From Pirellula sp. (GTDB lineage Bacteria; Planctomycetota; Planctomycetia; Pirellulales; Lacipirellulaceae): 64,000 bases of DNA. Under the pieces are notes generated by a model. It was not told the origin of the DNA. It ran no database searches and saw only the letters and a list, made by a program, of their open reading frames with translations. Made by a program: the position numbers and the translations under genes. Of the stretch, positions 17,801 through 26,387 are shown one piece after another (positions within the stretch are counted from its first letter, which is position 1; every line of letters starts with the position of its first letter). The DNA is taken from the NCBI GenBank assembly GCA_013822725.1, contig PNKX01000002.1, positions 191,001 to 255,000 of the forward strand. Direction: 5' to 3'.

Positions 17801-20800
17801 GCGATCCCGACAATATCATGACGCCGTTTGAATACGACGTGAATCCCTTCGACGGCTGGGACGTCGATGGTTTCATCGGGGCTTCTCCCGGCCCCGACGG
17901 CATCTTGGGGACCGCTGACGACGTGCCGTCGCCCGACGGCGACGGCGAGCGTGCCAGCCAACTAGATGCGGCCAATCGAACGCTTGGACCGGAACTGCGC
18001 GGGCTCGTCTGGGGCGCGGAGCGTCCCGAATTGCTCATGACCGAAACCCTCGCTTGGCATGACCGTCGCACCGACGACACCCCCTCCGAAGATGTTTACA
18101 AAGGGAATAATCGCTTCGAGGGGACGGTCAATGCGAAGCTGTTCGATCCCGATGATCCAACGGCTGATAAAGACTACGACCAACTCGTCCGTCCGCGCGG
18201 CGGGTTGTTCGTGGAACTGTATAACCCGTGGCCGGCTGATCCTGCTGCCAACGCCGATACGCATCGCCGTAGGAGCGGCAATGATCTCGGCGTTGAACTT
18301 GGCGGCGTCGCGACAGATGGGACGACGAGATCGCCGGTATGGCGGATGGCAATCTGCAAGCGCGGCGCGGGCCCCAAGCCCATCCTTGAAGCCGATATTG
18401 CCAAATGGGATCCGGACCATTACGACGATAAATTCCGGCCTTACACCACGCACGACGTTCGCTACGACCGGACGATCTACTTCGGCGGCATTCCTGGAAA
18501 AGATAGTCTTCAAGGCGCCGCTTTCCATAACGATCTTACGAAGAACGAGACGCCATCCGTGCGTCCAGGTCGCTATCTGGTCGTCGGCTCCGGGAAGGAA
18601 ACCGAAGACGGCGTCTACGAAACCCCAATCGGCGACCGCAAAGGCGCCCGCAATCCTGCGCTGCAGAAGCCTCAACGTCGTATCGAACTGATCACCTCGC
18701 GCGCCAGCGGACAAGCGCTCTCCAACCGCGTACGCATGCTGGATTGCGTCGACGATCCGACGGCTGCCAAGCTGCGGGACCCCGTCGGTCAGTACGACCT
18801 CCAGGCGCCGGCTGACGATGGCTCGATACTGCCTCGCGTCGTGGGCGACGCCGCGCCATTACAGTCGATGACCGAAGTTGCCATCATTGATCAAGTCAGC
18901 GCGGACGGCACGACGTCTGAGTATCGACGCCTGTCGTTAACCGAACCGGCCCGTGGGTATCCCGTCAAAAAGGGAGATGCCACGTGGAATCCGAACAAGG
19001 AGCAGTACGAGGCGCAAGGAGCCTCTCGGCCGTTGGATATTCCTCTGGACGGTCCGATGGGCGGTCAGAGCGCGCTTGATGCCCAGGGCATCGACTGGCC
19101 GTACGCTTACCCGATTGACCCGGTGCTGACGCAGATTCGCGGAGCCACGCCGCAAAGCAACACTGATCCCCGCGGCGATAACGGAGCCGCGTACGGCTAT
19201 CTCTACCTTCAGCGCTTGGCAAATCCGCTGCTGCCATGGAACCCTGAACCAGGGCATCCGGACCACCAGACCGGCAAGCCGGTGAATCCTTACATGACTG
19301 TCGACGGGATGCCGTCGAACGTCACGGTTTTCAACAGCCGCGGGAATGCCGAGGGAAAAGAGGAGCCAGATGGGGATAATCCCGATGGCAAGCAGGCCAG
19401 CGAGCCCCGCAATAACTTTGCCAGTGTCCAACGTGGCTACACCGCTCGGGAGCAAGCCAAGGCAGATCCCAACTACGCCTCCAGCTTGTGGGGACGCGAG
19501 GCGCCGACGCTCGTGCGGAAGCGCGGGGGCAAAAACGACCAGGACATGCTCACGACGCCCATGAGCGATTTGCGCCGCCTTCCCTTGCAGCGCGAGGATG
19601 ACAACTGGTTTAACTCGGTGCCAATGTCGTCTCTGGGATTTCTGAATAAGCCGCTGCAAGACCCGGCGCCGGCGGCAACGGGGCTGCGCAAGCAAATTGT
19701 CCCGAGCCAAACCAAGACCTTCGAGTGGCTGACTTGGAACAATCGACCCTTCGTCAGCGGCAATGAGTTAATGCTCGTTCCCCGGGTGCGCTCGTCGCAA
19801 TTGATTCCGCAGTTCTCCAGCGCGGAATCGCCGCCGGACCCCAACTGGAAAGAGTACGATTTGCCCCCCTCTCCGGAGCCGACGCCGAAGTCTGGCCCCC
19901 AGCAGGTCACTCCGTTCCGACATTTGGCCGGGTTCTTCTACGAGGAAGCTGGTGCAGCGACGCCCCCTCTCGGCTTGCCGCTCCACCTTTATCGCGTCTT
20001 GGAATACGTCCACACCCCGTCGCTATTCGTCGGCTCCCAGACCTGGATGGATCCTTCCGCCGATCGCTTCGGTATGACCGTGACGTTGCCCGCGGCGACG
20101 GCGCTTGAATCCGACCCGCGACTTTTCCTCCGGCCTCCGTTCAATACGATCTCGGAGTTCCGCGAACCAGGTCGGGTGAATATCAATACCTTGCCAGGCA
20201 AAGACGTGTGGGATGGCATATTCCACGGTTCGGCCAAAGCTGATGGCAGTGTTGATCCGCGCGTTCATCCGGGACCGGACGACGATCACTTTGCCTCGTC
20301 CCGCCGAGGCTACGGGATATTGGACGCACCGGCGACGATGCTCGATTCAGAGAATCCTACGATGTTCGCCAATCCCTTCCGTGCCCCCGATGCGGGCAAT
20401 TTGGTTCCCTTGCCTCAACTCGTGCGTAAGGGAGTCGACGTGGGACTTTTGCGCAGTACTCAGCCGACGCCGACTGGCCCTGGAGGCAAACCGCTCTTTG
20501 CCGTCCATTCGGACGCGCCATTCAACGATACCGATCGCAATCCTTATTTCCGGTATCAGCCGATGACCAGAGTCAACAACCTGGTGACCGGTCGGTCGAA
20601 CGTCTATGCGGTGTGGGTGACGATCGGTTTCTTTGAAGTTGAAGAGGTGCCCAATTGGAATACGGCTACCCCAACTGAGCTAAATAAGGACAATTTCAAC
20701 CAGGATCAATCGCTCTATAACCGCGTTTACCCCGAAGGTTACACGTTCGGCCGCGAGGATGGAGTCGACGTCGGCAACACCCGCCGGCTCCGCGGCTTCT

Positions 20801-20892
20801 ACATGATCGACCGCACCCAAATGGCCGGCTTCGAACCGGGCGCCGACCACAACGTCGAAAATGTCGTCCGCCTTCGTCGCCGCATTGAGTGA
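14830..20892 (+). CDS. Giant GspK-like minor pseudopilin (2020 residues)
   Basis: The protein opens with an arginine-rich leader (residues 1-53, about one third Arg) ending RRG, then VLLLVVLSLLVLFLMVGLAF (55-74). This is the GspK type of class III signal, which lacks Glu at +5. A GspK-like helix follows (KQSEKAAKSAMKASVRLAGE). GspK proteins are normally about 300-350 residues and sit at the pseudopilus tip. Several Asp/Asn/Gly loops of calcium-binding type are visible: DVDNDNDGYRD (485-495), DDNGNGVVDE (866-875), DGDGNGVYN (881-889) and DWD-like clusters at 1003-1040. The NINTLPGKD stretch near residue 1785 recalls the region of GspK that precedes its helix-hairpin-helix part. It closes the co-directional cluster. 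Confidence 0.75.
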   Translation: MFRRTPRHSRSASPSSHAARRARVARTSRATPARRARLLTRRAKLNAARRPRRGVLLLVVLSLLVLFLMVGLAFVITAKQSEKAAKSAMKASVRLAGEAAQADLLDEVLHQIIRDTNNPHSSLRFHSLLGDMYGNDGLKGVIDVTSPPNFAGNRIGGVTGLGVTGGQMLEFDISTVAGTLRDFYGNMVDGANQPLVFANVDNAYNGQVLTFLSGAAKGRSTRIVGFTPPNTFRVMNVQLEDGSLISNPATQLANARVLINGRPFSGTGVGFNPWAFPGNGTTPPDPKLNASEVMPGGLGTFPLALMPNAAFLLPSSVIQLPITSGTLPTGATYYPYIAPSNVSGYLDYNGRGGANESYDAVDYQNMPLAYVPAPRGGTTLQETVLTDVTGVLPTDLGTMVIPSWHRPELIQYWANSNNSPFKNGTDGVRSSNLAGNAMTLRRVLMRPNWLDHPNFTGSNPELAAIPSGSAGWGQKLARMVYGPWDVDNDNDGYRDSVWVDVGLPVMAGPNGKLVKPLVAVLITDMDGRLNVNAHGTCDLAEVWNAPSSNTQLTGMTATTPFADPNTIIANDATKSDVAPHGVGYGPAEISLTAAIGIQDFRRVLVGGNDASGKFIPGRYGFPTNGSGIIRPGIAEEVDALSQISMNGWPQRANNLSSFATPPDLRARYGIGLNMLGQAVSESTLANVISSPGNTEDLVTDSPYELNLSQKTAAGVQGVQGGNSATDAPFTVAELERVLRMYDNDAGTLPPRLALLSGVAGDPGDRLKLTTDSFDVPTPNVSLPHEMETLLTSDVKYRRQPHSAAELMEIRVRAALFPGVDDRKFPVPLKVPAEANQVRAIVRRLLAPELASGVRLNINRPLGNGQDDNGNGVVDEPGEFIDGDGNGVYNPGTDQETPAWNLAGGGTTRPAAFAEFGTPRFPIMAVEIQPAAGNPNGQVGTVDHRHLMARHLYVLALTLTAEEDYGTRTATVQDQEFARNLAQWAVNVVDFRDPDNIMTPFEYDVNPFDGWDVDGFIGASPGPDGILGTADDVPSPDGDGERASQLDAANRTLGPELRGLVWGAERPELLMTETLAWHDRRTDDTPSEDVYKGNNRFEGTVNAKLFDPDDPTADKDYDQLVRPRGGLFVELYNPWPADPAANADTHRRRSGNDLGVELGGVATDGTTRSPVWRMAICKRGAGPKPILEADIAKWDPDHYDDKFRPYTTHDVRYDRTIYFGGIPGKDSLQGAAFHNDLTKNETPSVRPGRYLVVGSGKETEDGVYETPIGDRKGARNPALQKPQRRIELITSRASGQALSNRVRMLDCVDDPTAAKLRDPVGQYDLQAPADDGSILPRVVGDAAPLQSMTEVAIIDQVSADGTTSEYRRLSLTEPARGYPVKKGDATWNPNKEQYEAQGASRPLDIPLDGPMGGQSALDAQGIDWPYAYPIDPVLTQIRGATPQSNTDPRGDNGAAYGYLYLQRLANPLLPWNPEPGHPDHQTGKPVNPYMTVDGMPSNVTVFNSRGNAEGKEEPDGDNPDGKQASEPRNNFASVQRGYTAREQAKADPNYASSLWGREAPTLVRKRGGKNDQDMLTTPMSDLRRLPLQREDDNWFNSVPMSSLGFLNKPLQDPAPAATGLRKQIVPSQTKTFEWLTWNNRPFVSGNELMLVPRVRSSQLIPQFSSAESPPDPNWKEYDLPPSPEPTPKSGPQQVTPFRHLAGFFYEEAGAATPPLGLPLHLYRVLEYVHTPSLFVGSQTWMDPSADRFGMTVTLPAATALESDPRLFLRPPFNTISEFREPGRVNINTLPGKDVWDGIFHGSAKADGSVDPRVHPGPDDDHFASSRRGYGILDAPATMLDSENPTMFANPFRAPDAGNLVPLPQLVRKGVDVGLLRSTQPTPTGPGGKPLFAVHSDAPFNDTDRNPYFRYQPMTRVNNLVTGRSNVYAVWVTIGFFEVEEVPNWNTATPTELNKDNFNQDQSLYNRVYPEGYTFGREDGVDVGNTRRLRGFYMIDRTQMAGFEPGADHNVENVVRLRRRIE

Positions 20893-21439
20893 TCGAAAGA
20901 AGACAACCGGTCATAAATCATCGGGTACGATGACTATACGTCTGTCCACAAATCTTCCTGCTGGGCTATAGAAATCGGCCACCTACTCTGAGACAATAAA
21001 CCGCCAGAACGCCCGAAAACGCTGCTCCCAAAGCCTGCTGCGAGCCGAGCGGCGTCAGCCCTCGGTTCCCCCAGCAACTGACAACCGACCGCCCCACAAC
21101 CAATTGACCCCGTTTTGTCCACTCCCCAGTGACAAAACCCGCCGCGCCGCGGCCAGCCAAAATAGGCCCGTTTTCCGGCTATTTTGCCCCCGCCCGTAGC
21201 GCACGGTGAGCGAAAACGGTCAGTGATGTCACCAAGAATCACCTTTCACTAACGGACAAAACCCGCCAATCCGGCAACCACCCAAAACACGCCCATTGAG
21301 CCCCGCGCCGTCAGGCCGGGCCCCACAATCTGCTGGCACTTTTAAGACTTTCCAACGATCATAGACAACACGGGGCAAGACACCGGCGACGGCGAAGCTG
21401 TGCGCCACGACCGGTGAGCATTGAAAGACGAAGAGGAAC
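20893..21439. other. 547-base gap upstream of the PEP-CTERM gene
   Basis: No gene was recognised. A short hairpin caaaatag...ctattttg lies at about 21158-21188. The rest is non-coding GC-rich sequence with several aaaacccgcc motifs. The last 100 bases must contain the promoter of the downstream gene, but no clear -35/-10 pair stands out. Confidence 0.5.
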
Positions 21440-23446
21440 ATGATGAAGCGTTGCAACTGGCGGCACTCCGCGACAACTTGGTTCAAGCGACAGGGGACGG
21501 TCGCGCTTCTCGCGGCCGCAGGGCTCGGCTCGATGCATTCCGCCGCCCTCGCCGACGTCATCGGCATCGGCGACGTGTTTCCTTTCAAAGTTGTCGATGG
21601 AGAAGAGGTTCCAGATCTTCCTCAGTTTGGCAACGAAGGCGAAAATCCTGCGCTCCCTTCCATCCCATTGATTATCGTTGGCGGCACCGGCGACAACGTC
21701 GGCGGCACGGCAGCGGGCCAGTTGACGATCGACATCCCGGCAGATACGTTTCCGCTCATTTCGGAAAATGCAATCATTGGCGGCAATACCTTCGGGCTTG
21801 GCTTAGCGCGAGTTGTCGGTCTTAACTCGCAATGGACCATCAACCAGTCGCTCACCATTGGTGAGCAGGGCCAGGGTTTCCTGGAAATTATCGCCGGCGG
21901 TCGGCTCTTTACCGACCCTGATCAGCAAGTATCCACGGCCGACTTCGACCTGATCTTGGGCGACATCGCAGGTTCGCAAGGGTTCGCAGTCGTCGACGGC
22001 TTCGGTTCGATACTGGTCAATACGCGCGTCTCCGTCGGCTATGAAGGCTTCGGCGACGTCCAAATTCTTAACTCGGCCCGCATGGAAACCTGGCAGACAG
22101 CCAGCATCGGCACCGAAGTTCAAACCAGCGAGAACGGGCTCGGACAAGGCTACGTTCTCGTCGACGGCATCGGGAGTCGTTGGAACGTCGGCGTGTTCCC
22201 GACGCCTGCTTCGTCGAACGCGGAAATGGACCTGCTGCTAGGCGAGGAAGGCCGCGGCACGCTCGAGATCACCAACCAAGCCCGCGTCCGCGTCGGGCGC
22301 GACACGATCATCGGCGAGCAGGCGGATTCCTTCGGCGAGGCGATCGTCACTGGACGCAACTCGCTGCTCTGGACCTTTGAACACATGATTGTCGGCAGAG
22401 CTGCGGGAAACTCCACCGGCGTCGTCAACATCAATGACAAGGCGATGGTTCGGAACGACGAGTCGACGACCATCAACCGGCTCGGCACGATCAACCTCAA
22501 CGACGGCACACTCCTCACCCCGCTCGTCACGAACAACGACGGCATCATCCGCGGCGCCGGCACCGTCGACGCCCCCGTGGTGATCAACAACGGTGACATC
22601 CGCAATGCGGCCGCCGTCGCCAACCTTCGCGAGAAGCTTCTCTTCACCGGCGCCGTCACGAACAATGTCGGCTCGGTGATTGAGTCCCAGGGCGGCGAGA
22701 TGGAATTTCAGGGCTTGGTCACCAACAACGGGCAAATCTTCGGTCGCGACGCCATCTTCCGTTTCCGCTCAGGCGTCGCCGGGACCGGCGGCGAGATGTT
22801 CGTTGGTAATTCGACGATCGAGTCTCCGCTACCGTTGGCGGTCGCGTCGCTGACTGTTGACGACAGCGGCAGCTCGACCGTGATCGGCGATCTGACTCTC
22901 TCGGGCAACTTGAACATGGAGATCGGATTCACTTTCAGCAAACTCTTCGTCACCGGCGACGCCAATCTCGGCGGAGCGCTGAACATCTCGCTCGGCAGCG
23001 GTTTTATCCCGTACGTCGGCCAGAGATGGGAGATCATCGCCGCCGGCGACGTCACCGGCGCCTTCGCCTCGGTGAATGCACCGCCGATTGCAGGCGTTAA
23101 CTGGGGCGTGCAGACGATCGGCAATAGCGCGTTCTTGACGACGAATTTCATTTCCACTCCTGGCACGGGCGCCGACTTCAACGGCGACGGTATCGTCAAC
23201 GGTGACGACCTCGCGATCTGGCAATCGAACTTCGGCGTCGGCAACCCGCCCCCGCCGGCCACGCAGGCCCAGGGCGACGCCAACGGCGACGGTGTCGTCG
23301 ACGGTGCGGACTTCCTGCTGATCCAGCAGCGTTTTGGTCTACCCCCTTCTGTCGCCGTGGCGGCCGCTGTGCCGGAACCGAGTTCGGTGCTGCTAGCCTT
23401 AGCCGCGTTCGGCTTGCCGTTGGCGGCCCGTCGGCGTCGGAGCTAA
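21440..23446 (+). CDS. Secreted beta-repeat protein with dockerin-like domain and PEP-CTERM sorting signal
   Basis: This 668-residue protein begins with a Sec signal peptide (VALLAAAGLGSMHSAALA, cleavage near residue 39). The long middle part is Gly/Asn/Thr/Val-rich with recurring short strands (ITNQARVRVG, GTINLNDGTLLTP, VVNINDKAMVRND), consistent with a beta-helix or autotransporter-like passenger. Near the C-terminus are two calcium-loop units, DFNGDGIVNGDDL (579-591) and DANGDGVVDGADF (about 610-624), forming a dockerin-I-like pair. The end has VPEP (644-647), a hydrophobic stretch and RRRR, the PEP-CTERM signal for exosortase-type processing. RBS agagga lies at 21432-21437. It directly follows the pseudopilin cluster and is a plausible exported client, though this is inferred from position only. 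Confidence 0.85.
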   Translation: MMKRCNWRHSATTWFKRQGTVALLAAAGLGSMHSAALADVIGIGDVFPFKVVDGEEVPDLPQFGNEGENPALPSIPLIIVGGTGDNVGGTAAGQLTIDIPADTFPLISENAIIGGNTFGLGLARVVGLNSQWTINQSLTIGEQGQGFLEIIAGGRLFTDPDQQVSTADFDLILGDIAGSQGFAVVDGFGSILVNTRVSVGYEGFGDVQILNSARMETWQTASIGTEVQTSENGLGQGYVLVDGIGSRWNVGVFPTPASSNAEMDLLLGEEGRGTLEITNQARVRVGRDTIIGEQADSFGEAIVTGRNSLLWTFEHMIVGRAAGNSTGVVNINDKAMVRNDESTTINRLGTINLNDGTLLTPLVTNNDGIIRGAGTVDAPVVINNGDIRNAAAVANLREKLLFTGAVTNNVGSVIESQGGEMEFQGLVTNNGQIFGRDAIFRFRSGVAGTGGEMFVGNSTIESPLPLAVASLTVDDSGSSTVIGDLTLSGNLNMEIGFTFSKLFVTGDANLGGALNISLGSGFIPYVGQRWEIIAAGDVTGAFASVNAPPIAGVNWGVQTIGNSAFLTTNFISTPGTGADFNGDGIVNGDDLAIWQSNFGVGNPPPPATQAQGDANGDGVVDGADFLLIQQRFGLPPSVAVAAAVPEPSSVLLALAAFGLPLAARRRRS

Positions 23447-23496
23447 GGAGAGCGGAGCTAAGGAGCGACGACGGGTGCAGCCGCGACCGGCCCTGC

Positions 23497-23502
23497 TATA
23501 GT
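23497..23502 (+). promoter_or_regulatory. Possible -10 element, leaderless tlpA transcript
   Basis: The hexamer tatagt ends six bases before ATG 23509. If used, transcription would start at or next to the start codon. No good -35 and no Shine-Dalgarno is visible. Confidence 0.35.
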
Positions 23503-23508
23503 TAGCGA

Positions 23509-24054
23509 ATGGCAAACCGTGCAAACCTTGGCGACTCGTTCGGCGTGATCCTGCTCGTGCTGGCGGTGGTCGGCGGCGCGTTGCTGCTGCTGACTTCGCC
23601 CGGCGGCGGGGGAAGTTCGCTGCAGGTCGGCACGCCGATGCCGACCTTGGCCGTCGACGGTTGGCTCAACGTTCCGCAGGGTGAGACCCTAGATCTGGCG
23701 GGCAAGGTCGTCGTCGTTGATCTCTGGGCGACTTGGTGCGGGCCGTGTCGGGAAGAAATCCCACGGCTGGCGAAGGTCGTCGAGAAGTACCAACCGCTCG
23801 GCGTGGCGTTCGTCGGCCTCACCAGCGAGACGAAACGCGACGTCCCGAAGATCGAGGAGTTCCTCGCCAAGCGGCCGGAGTTCACTTGGCCCGTCGGCTG
23901 GGGGGCGATGGAGTTCTTCGACGCGCTGCCGATCGAAGGGATTCCGACGCTGCTCGTCTTCGGCCGCGACGGCAAGCTCCGTTGGTCGTCGGTCGGGGCA
24001 GGGCAGCCGGGGCTGGAGTCGGCTCTCGACGCGGTGCTCGCCGAAGCGAAATAA
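23509..24054 (+). CDS. TlpA/ResA-like membrane-anchored thioredoxin
   Basis: This 181-residue protein has one N-terminal membrane segment (about 11-29, VILLVLAVVGGALLLL), then a glycine linker and a thioredoxin fold on the outer side. The active site WCGPC has Cys77 and Cys80 within VVVDLWATWCGPCREEIPRL, and the cis-proline loop is EGIPTLLVF. TlpA/ResA proteins reduce disulfides in exported proteins, for example during cytochrome c maturation. This gene stands alone between the PEP-CTERM gene and a convergent transglutaminase-like gene, so its partner is unknown. The upstream -10-like tatagt is unusually close to the start codon. Confidence 0.9.
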   Translation: MANRANLGDSFGVILLVLAVVGGALLLLTSPGGGGSSLQVGTPMPTLAVDGWLNVPQGETLDLAGKVVVVDLWATWCGPCREEIPRLAKVVEKYQPLGVAFVGLTSETKRDVPKIEEFLAKRPEFTWPVGWGAMEFFDALPIEGIPTLLVFGRDGKLRWSSVGAGQPGLESALDAVLAEAK

Positions 24055-24093
24055 GTCGAGCCTCGCGTTTGCCGTTCGCGTTTGCCTAAGCTG

Positions 24094-25359
24094 CTACAGC
24101 GGCTCGCGGACGTAAACGACGCGCGGCTTGTGCTTCGACGAAGCCTGCAGCGTCGTGTGATCGGTCGCGTACCGCAGCCGTTCGCGGCGGCGCTCCGGGA
24201 CGCGGAAGTTGTCACCCTTCTGGAAGATGACCATCGGCAGCGGCATCTCGCCGAAAGCTCGCGTACCGGCGAGTTGGGCGGGGTACCAGTAGCCCTTGCC
24301 ATCCTCTTCTTCGAGATAAAACTCGGCGTACTGGTGGTTATCAACCCACACCATGCGGGCCGGCACTTTCATCGTGCGGCACATGGCGACGAAGAGAGCC
24401 GACATCCCGTAGCAGTCGGCTCCGCCGTCCTCGAGAGCCTTGGTGGCCGGCATGTCCTCGGCGCCGTTGAGATATTTGACTTTGACGCGGACGAAGTCGT
24501 AGAGAGCTTCTACTCGCTCCCAATCGGTTAGCTTTTCGATCTTGGCGGCTAGGGCGGCTTCCTCCGCTTCCGAGAGTTTTTCCTTTTTCGCTTTCTTTAT
24601 CGGCGGCTTTTCCTTCTTCTCGTCTTTCGCTTCGGCGACGGGCGGTTGCGAAAGCGGCGGTTGCGAGGGGTCGCCAATCCCATTGGCGCCAAGAGCGGCG
24701 GAGGCCTTTCTCGTCTCGTCGTCTTTGACGCGCAGCTGCAGCGCTTCCTCCACCGCATCTTTGATCTCGCGATCGTTCACGTCGATGAACGGGCTGGCGA
24801 GCAGGAATCCCTTCAAATCGCGCGACGCTTTCTTGGGGATGTGAAGCGTCGCCGTCTCCGTCGGCGCCAGAACCGGCTTGGTTTCAATCTCGTACGTGAC
24901 GACCGAAGTCGCCGTTTGACGGGACGGCAGTTTCGGGATCGAGATCAGCATCTGCTTGGCGCCGGGAATGGCCAACTTGACGTCGGGGAGCGTGCGAAAC
25001 TCGACCGTGCCGAGGTCGGCGGGGAATTCTTCCTCGGTGACCGTCACTTTCTGTTCGGTGCAATCAAGCGGCACGGCGACCATCATGAAGATGTCGCGCA
25101 CTTCGCCCCCCTTCGCCTCGACGCGACCGCCAATGCGCATCCGCGTGATGATTGGCGAGCCGTAGGTTGGCGCCGCGGGCGATGGAGCAGTGTTCGCCTG
25201 GTCGTCCTGCTTGGCGTCATCCTGTTTCTTGATGACGTCGCCCGCTTCCGCGCCCTTTGCCTCAGGCTCATCAGCGATCGAGAAACCAGCGCTGAAAACG
25301 ATGGATACGGCGCAAGTAAGCGCCAAGAAGGCGACGGCGGCAAACGGGCGGAGCGTCAC
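24094..25359 (-). CDS. Exported transglutaminase-like protein
   Basis: The start is proposed at GTG 25359, with ggaag just upstream; the frame is open to a TTG at 25410. From GTG the protein is 421 residues, with a signal peptide (LRPFAAVAFLALTCAVSIVFSAG). A beta-rich N-terminal half leads to a Lys/Glu-rich stretch (KDEKKEKPPIKKAKKEKLSE). The transglutaminase-like core follows: ALEDGGADCYGMSALFVAMC, with the probable catalytic Cys in DCYG, then the His in DNHQYAEFYL and YWYPAQLAG. Bacterial members act as cysteine proteases or cross-linkers at the envelope; the exact reaction is unknown. It converges with the tlpA gene. Confidence 0.82.
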   Translation of the reverse strand: MTLRPFAAVAFLALTCAVSIVFSAGFSIADEPEAKGAEAGDVIKKQDDAKQDDQANTAPSPAAPTYGSPIITRMRIGGRVEAKGGEVRDIFMMVAVPLDCTEQKVTVTEEEFPADLGTVEFRTLPDVKLAIPGAKQMLISIPKLPSRQTATSVVTYEIETKPVLAPTETATLHIPKKASRDLKGFLLASPFIDVNDREIKDAVEEALQLRVKDDETRKASAALGANGIGDPSQPPLSQPPVAEAKDEKKEKPPIKKAKKEKLSEAEEAALAAKIEKLTDWERVEALYDFVRVKVKYLNGAEDMPATKALEDGGADCYGMSALFVAMCRTMKVPARMVWVDNHQYAEFYLEEEDGKGYWYPAQLAGTRAFGEMPLPMVIFQKGDNFRVPERRRERLRYATDHTTLQASSKHKPRVVYVREPL

Positions 25360-25677
25360 GGCAATACTTCCCAGTAGCGTCGAAGATCGGACTATTTCAG
25401 CATAGCCCAAGGGGCGCGACGCGGCGAATTTGCCGAAGATGCGGACCAGTGCGATTGGGATGAGACGCCGGTGCGGCTCGCCGTAGTCCGCCCTTTTTCC
25501 ACGGGCCGCGGATGCAGCAGTAGACCGCCAAGATCGGCGTTGCGAACATCTCGCCGGATCGCGAGGCGAGACAAGAAATCAAAAGAAAATCATCGGAGCC
25601 GCCCGGCCGCGTTCAGGATGGCGCGGGTCGAGCGGCTCCGATGTAAATATCGTTCGTTAGCGACAGTGAGTTCTCGC
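25360..25677. other. 318-base gap between two minus-strand genes
   Basis: No gene and no repeat was recognised. Short ORFs on both strands lack start signals and family features. It presumably holds the promoter of the transglutaminase-like gene. Confidence 0.5.
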
Positions 25678-26136
25678 TTAGGGGGCTTGGTCGCTCAACG
25701 GAGTCGGCGAAACGACCGTTCCTGGCGGCAAAGTGTTCATCGGGGCGCTCATCATCGCTCCGTCGCCGCCGCCGGCGCAGTTGCACGACTCGCCGCCCGT
25801 GGCGTATCCGCCGCCGCCGTAGCCCATGGTCACCATGCCGTTGGCACACGGATCGGCGCAGGGATCAGCGCATTGGTCCATGCAGGAGTCAACCGGCATG
25901 CACATCGGAGCCTGCGGCACGCACATGGGGCCGGCCATCATCGGCGCGCCCATCATCGGCTGAGCCATCGGCGTCCCCATGGCAAGGGGCGCTCCGAGCA
26001 CGGCCGGCGCCGCCATCGCGGTTCCGCACGGCGAGCCTTTGTGAAACAGGTTTCTGCAGCGGCCGATGCAGCTCGAGCATCCGCTGCTCGCGGCGAGGGT
26101 AGTCGCCAGCGCCATCAGAATCGTCAATTTCCTCAT
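25678..26136 (-). CDS. Met/Cys-rich putative lipoprotein
   Basis: The start was placed at ATG 26136, where a clear signal sequence begins (MRKLTILMALATTLAASSGC), giving 152 residues. Cys20 could be lipidated, although the lipobox is not ideal. The mature part has a Cys cluster (CSSCIGRCRNLFH), an Ala/Pro/Met-rich region (PMMGAPMMAGPMCVPQAPMC), a CADPCADPCANG repeat and a Gly-rich segment with SCNCAGGG. The density of Met and Cys recalls metal-binding, especially copper-binding, envelope proteins, but no family was identified. A 250-base divergent intergenic region separates it from the plus-strand hydrolase. Confidence 0.7.
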   Translation of the reverse strand: MRKLTILMALATTLAASSGCSSCIGRCRNLFHKGSPCGTAMAAPAVLGAPLAMGTPMAQPMMGAPMMAGPMCVPQAPMCMPVDSCMDQCADPCADPCANGMVTMGYGGGGYATGGESCNCAGGGDGAMMSAPMNTLPPGTVVSPTPLSDQAP

Positions 26137-26387
26137 GACTTGATACTCCGCTGCCAGCGCACTGTAGCGAAGGCGTAGAAGGGGGGAGGGGTGTTTTGCT
26201 TCAGGAGGGCAAAACGGAGGGTCCGGCAACTCTACAACACGTGGCATGATGTGCAAACGCAACGCACGTTTTTTTTCGACCTCATAGCTTCCGCCTGCGC
26301 GCAGAAAAAATGCTACGCTTGTGCGGGTAGAAACTGCGCACCTGCCCGCAAGAGTCGTCGGTCATACGTAGTGCGCTAGTCGTGCAG

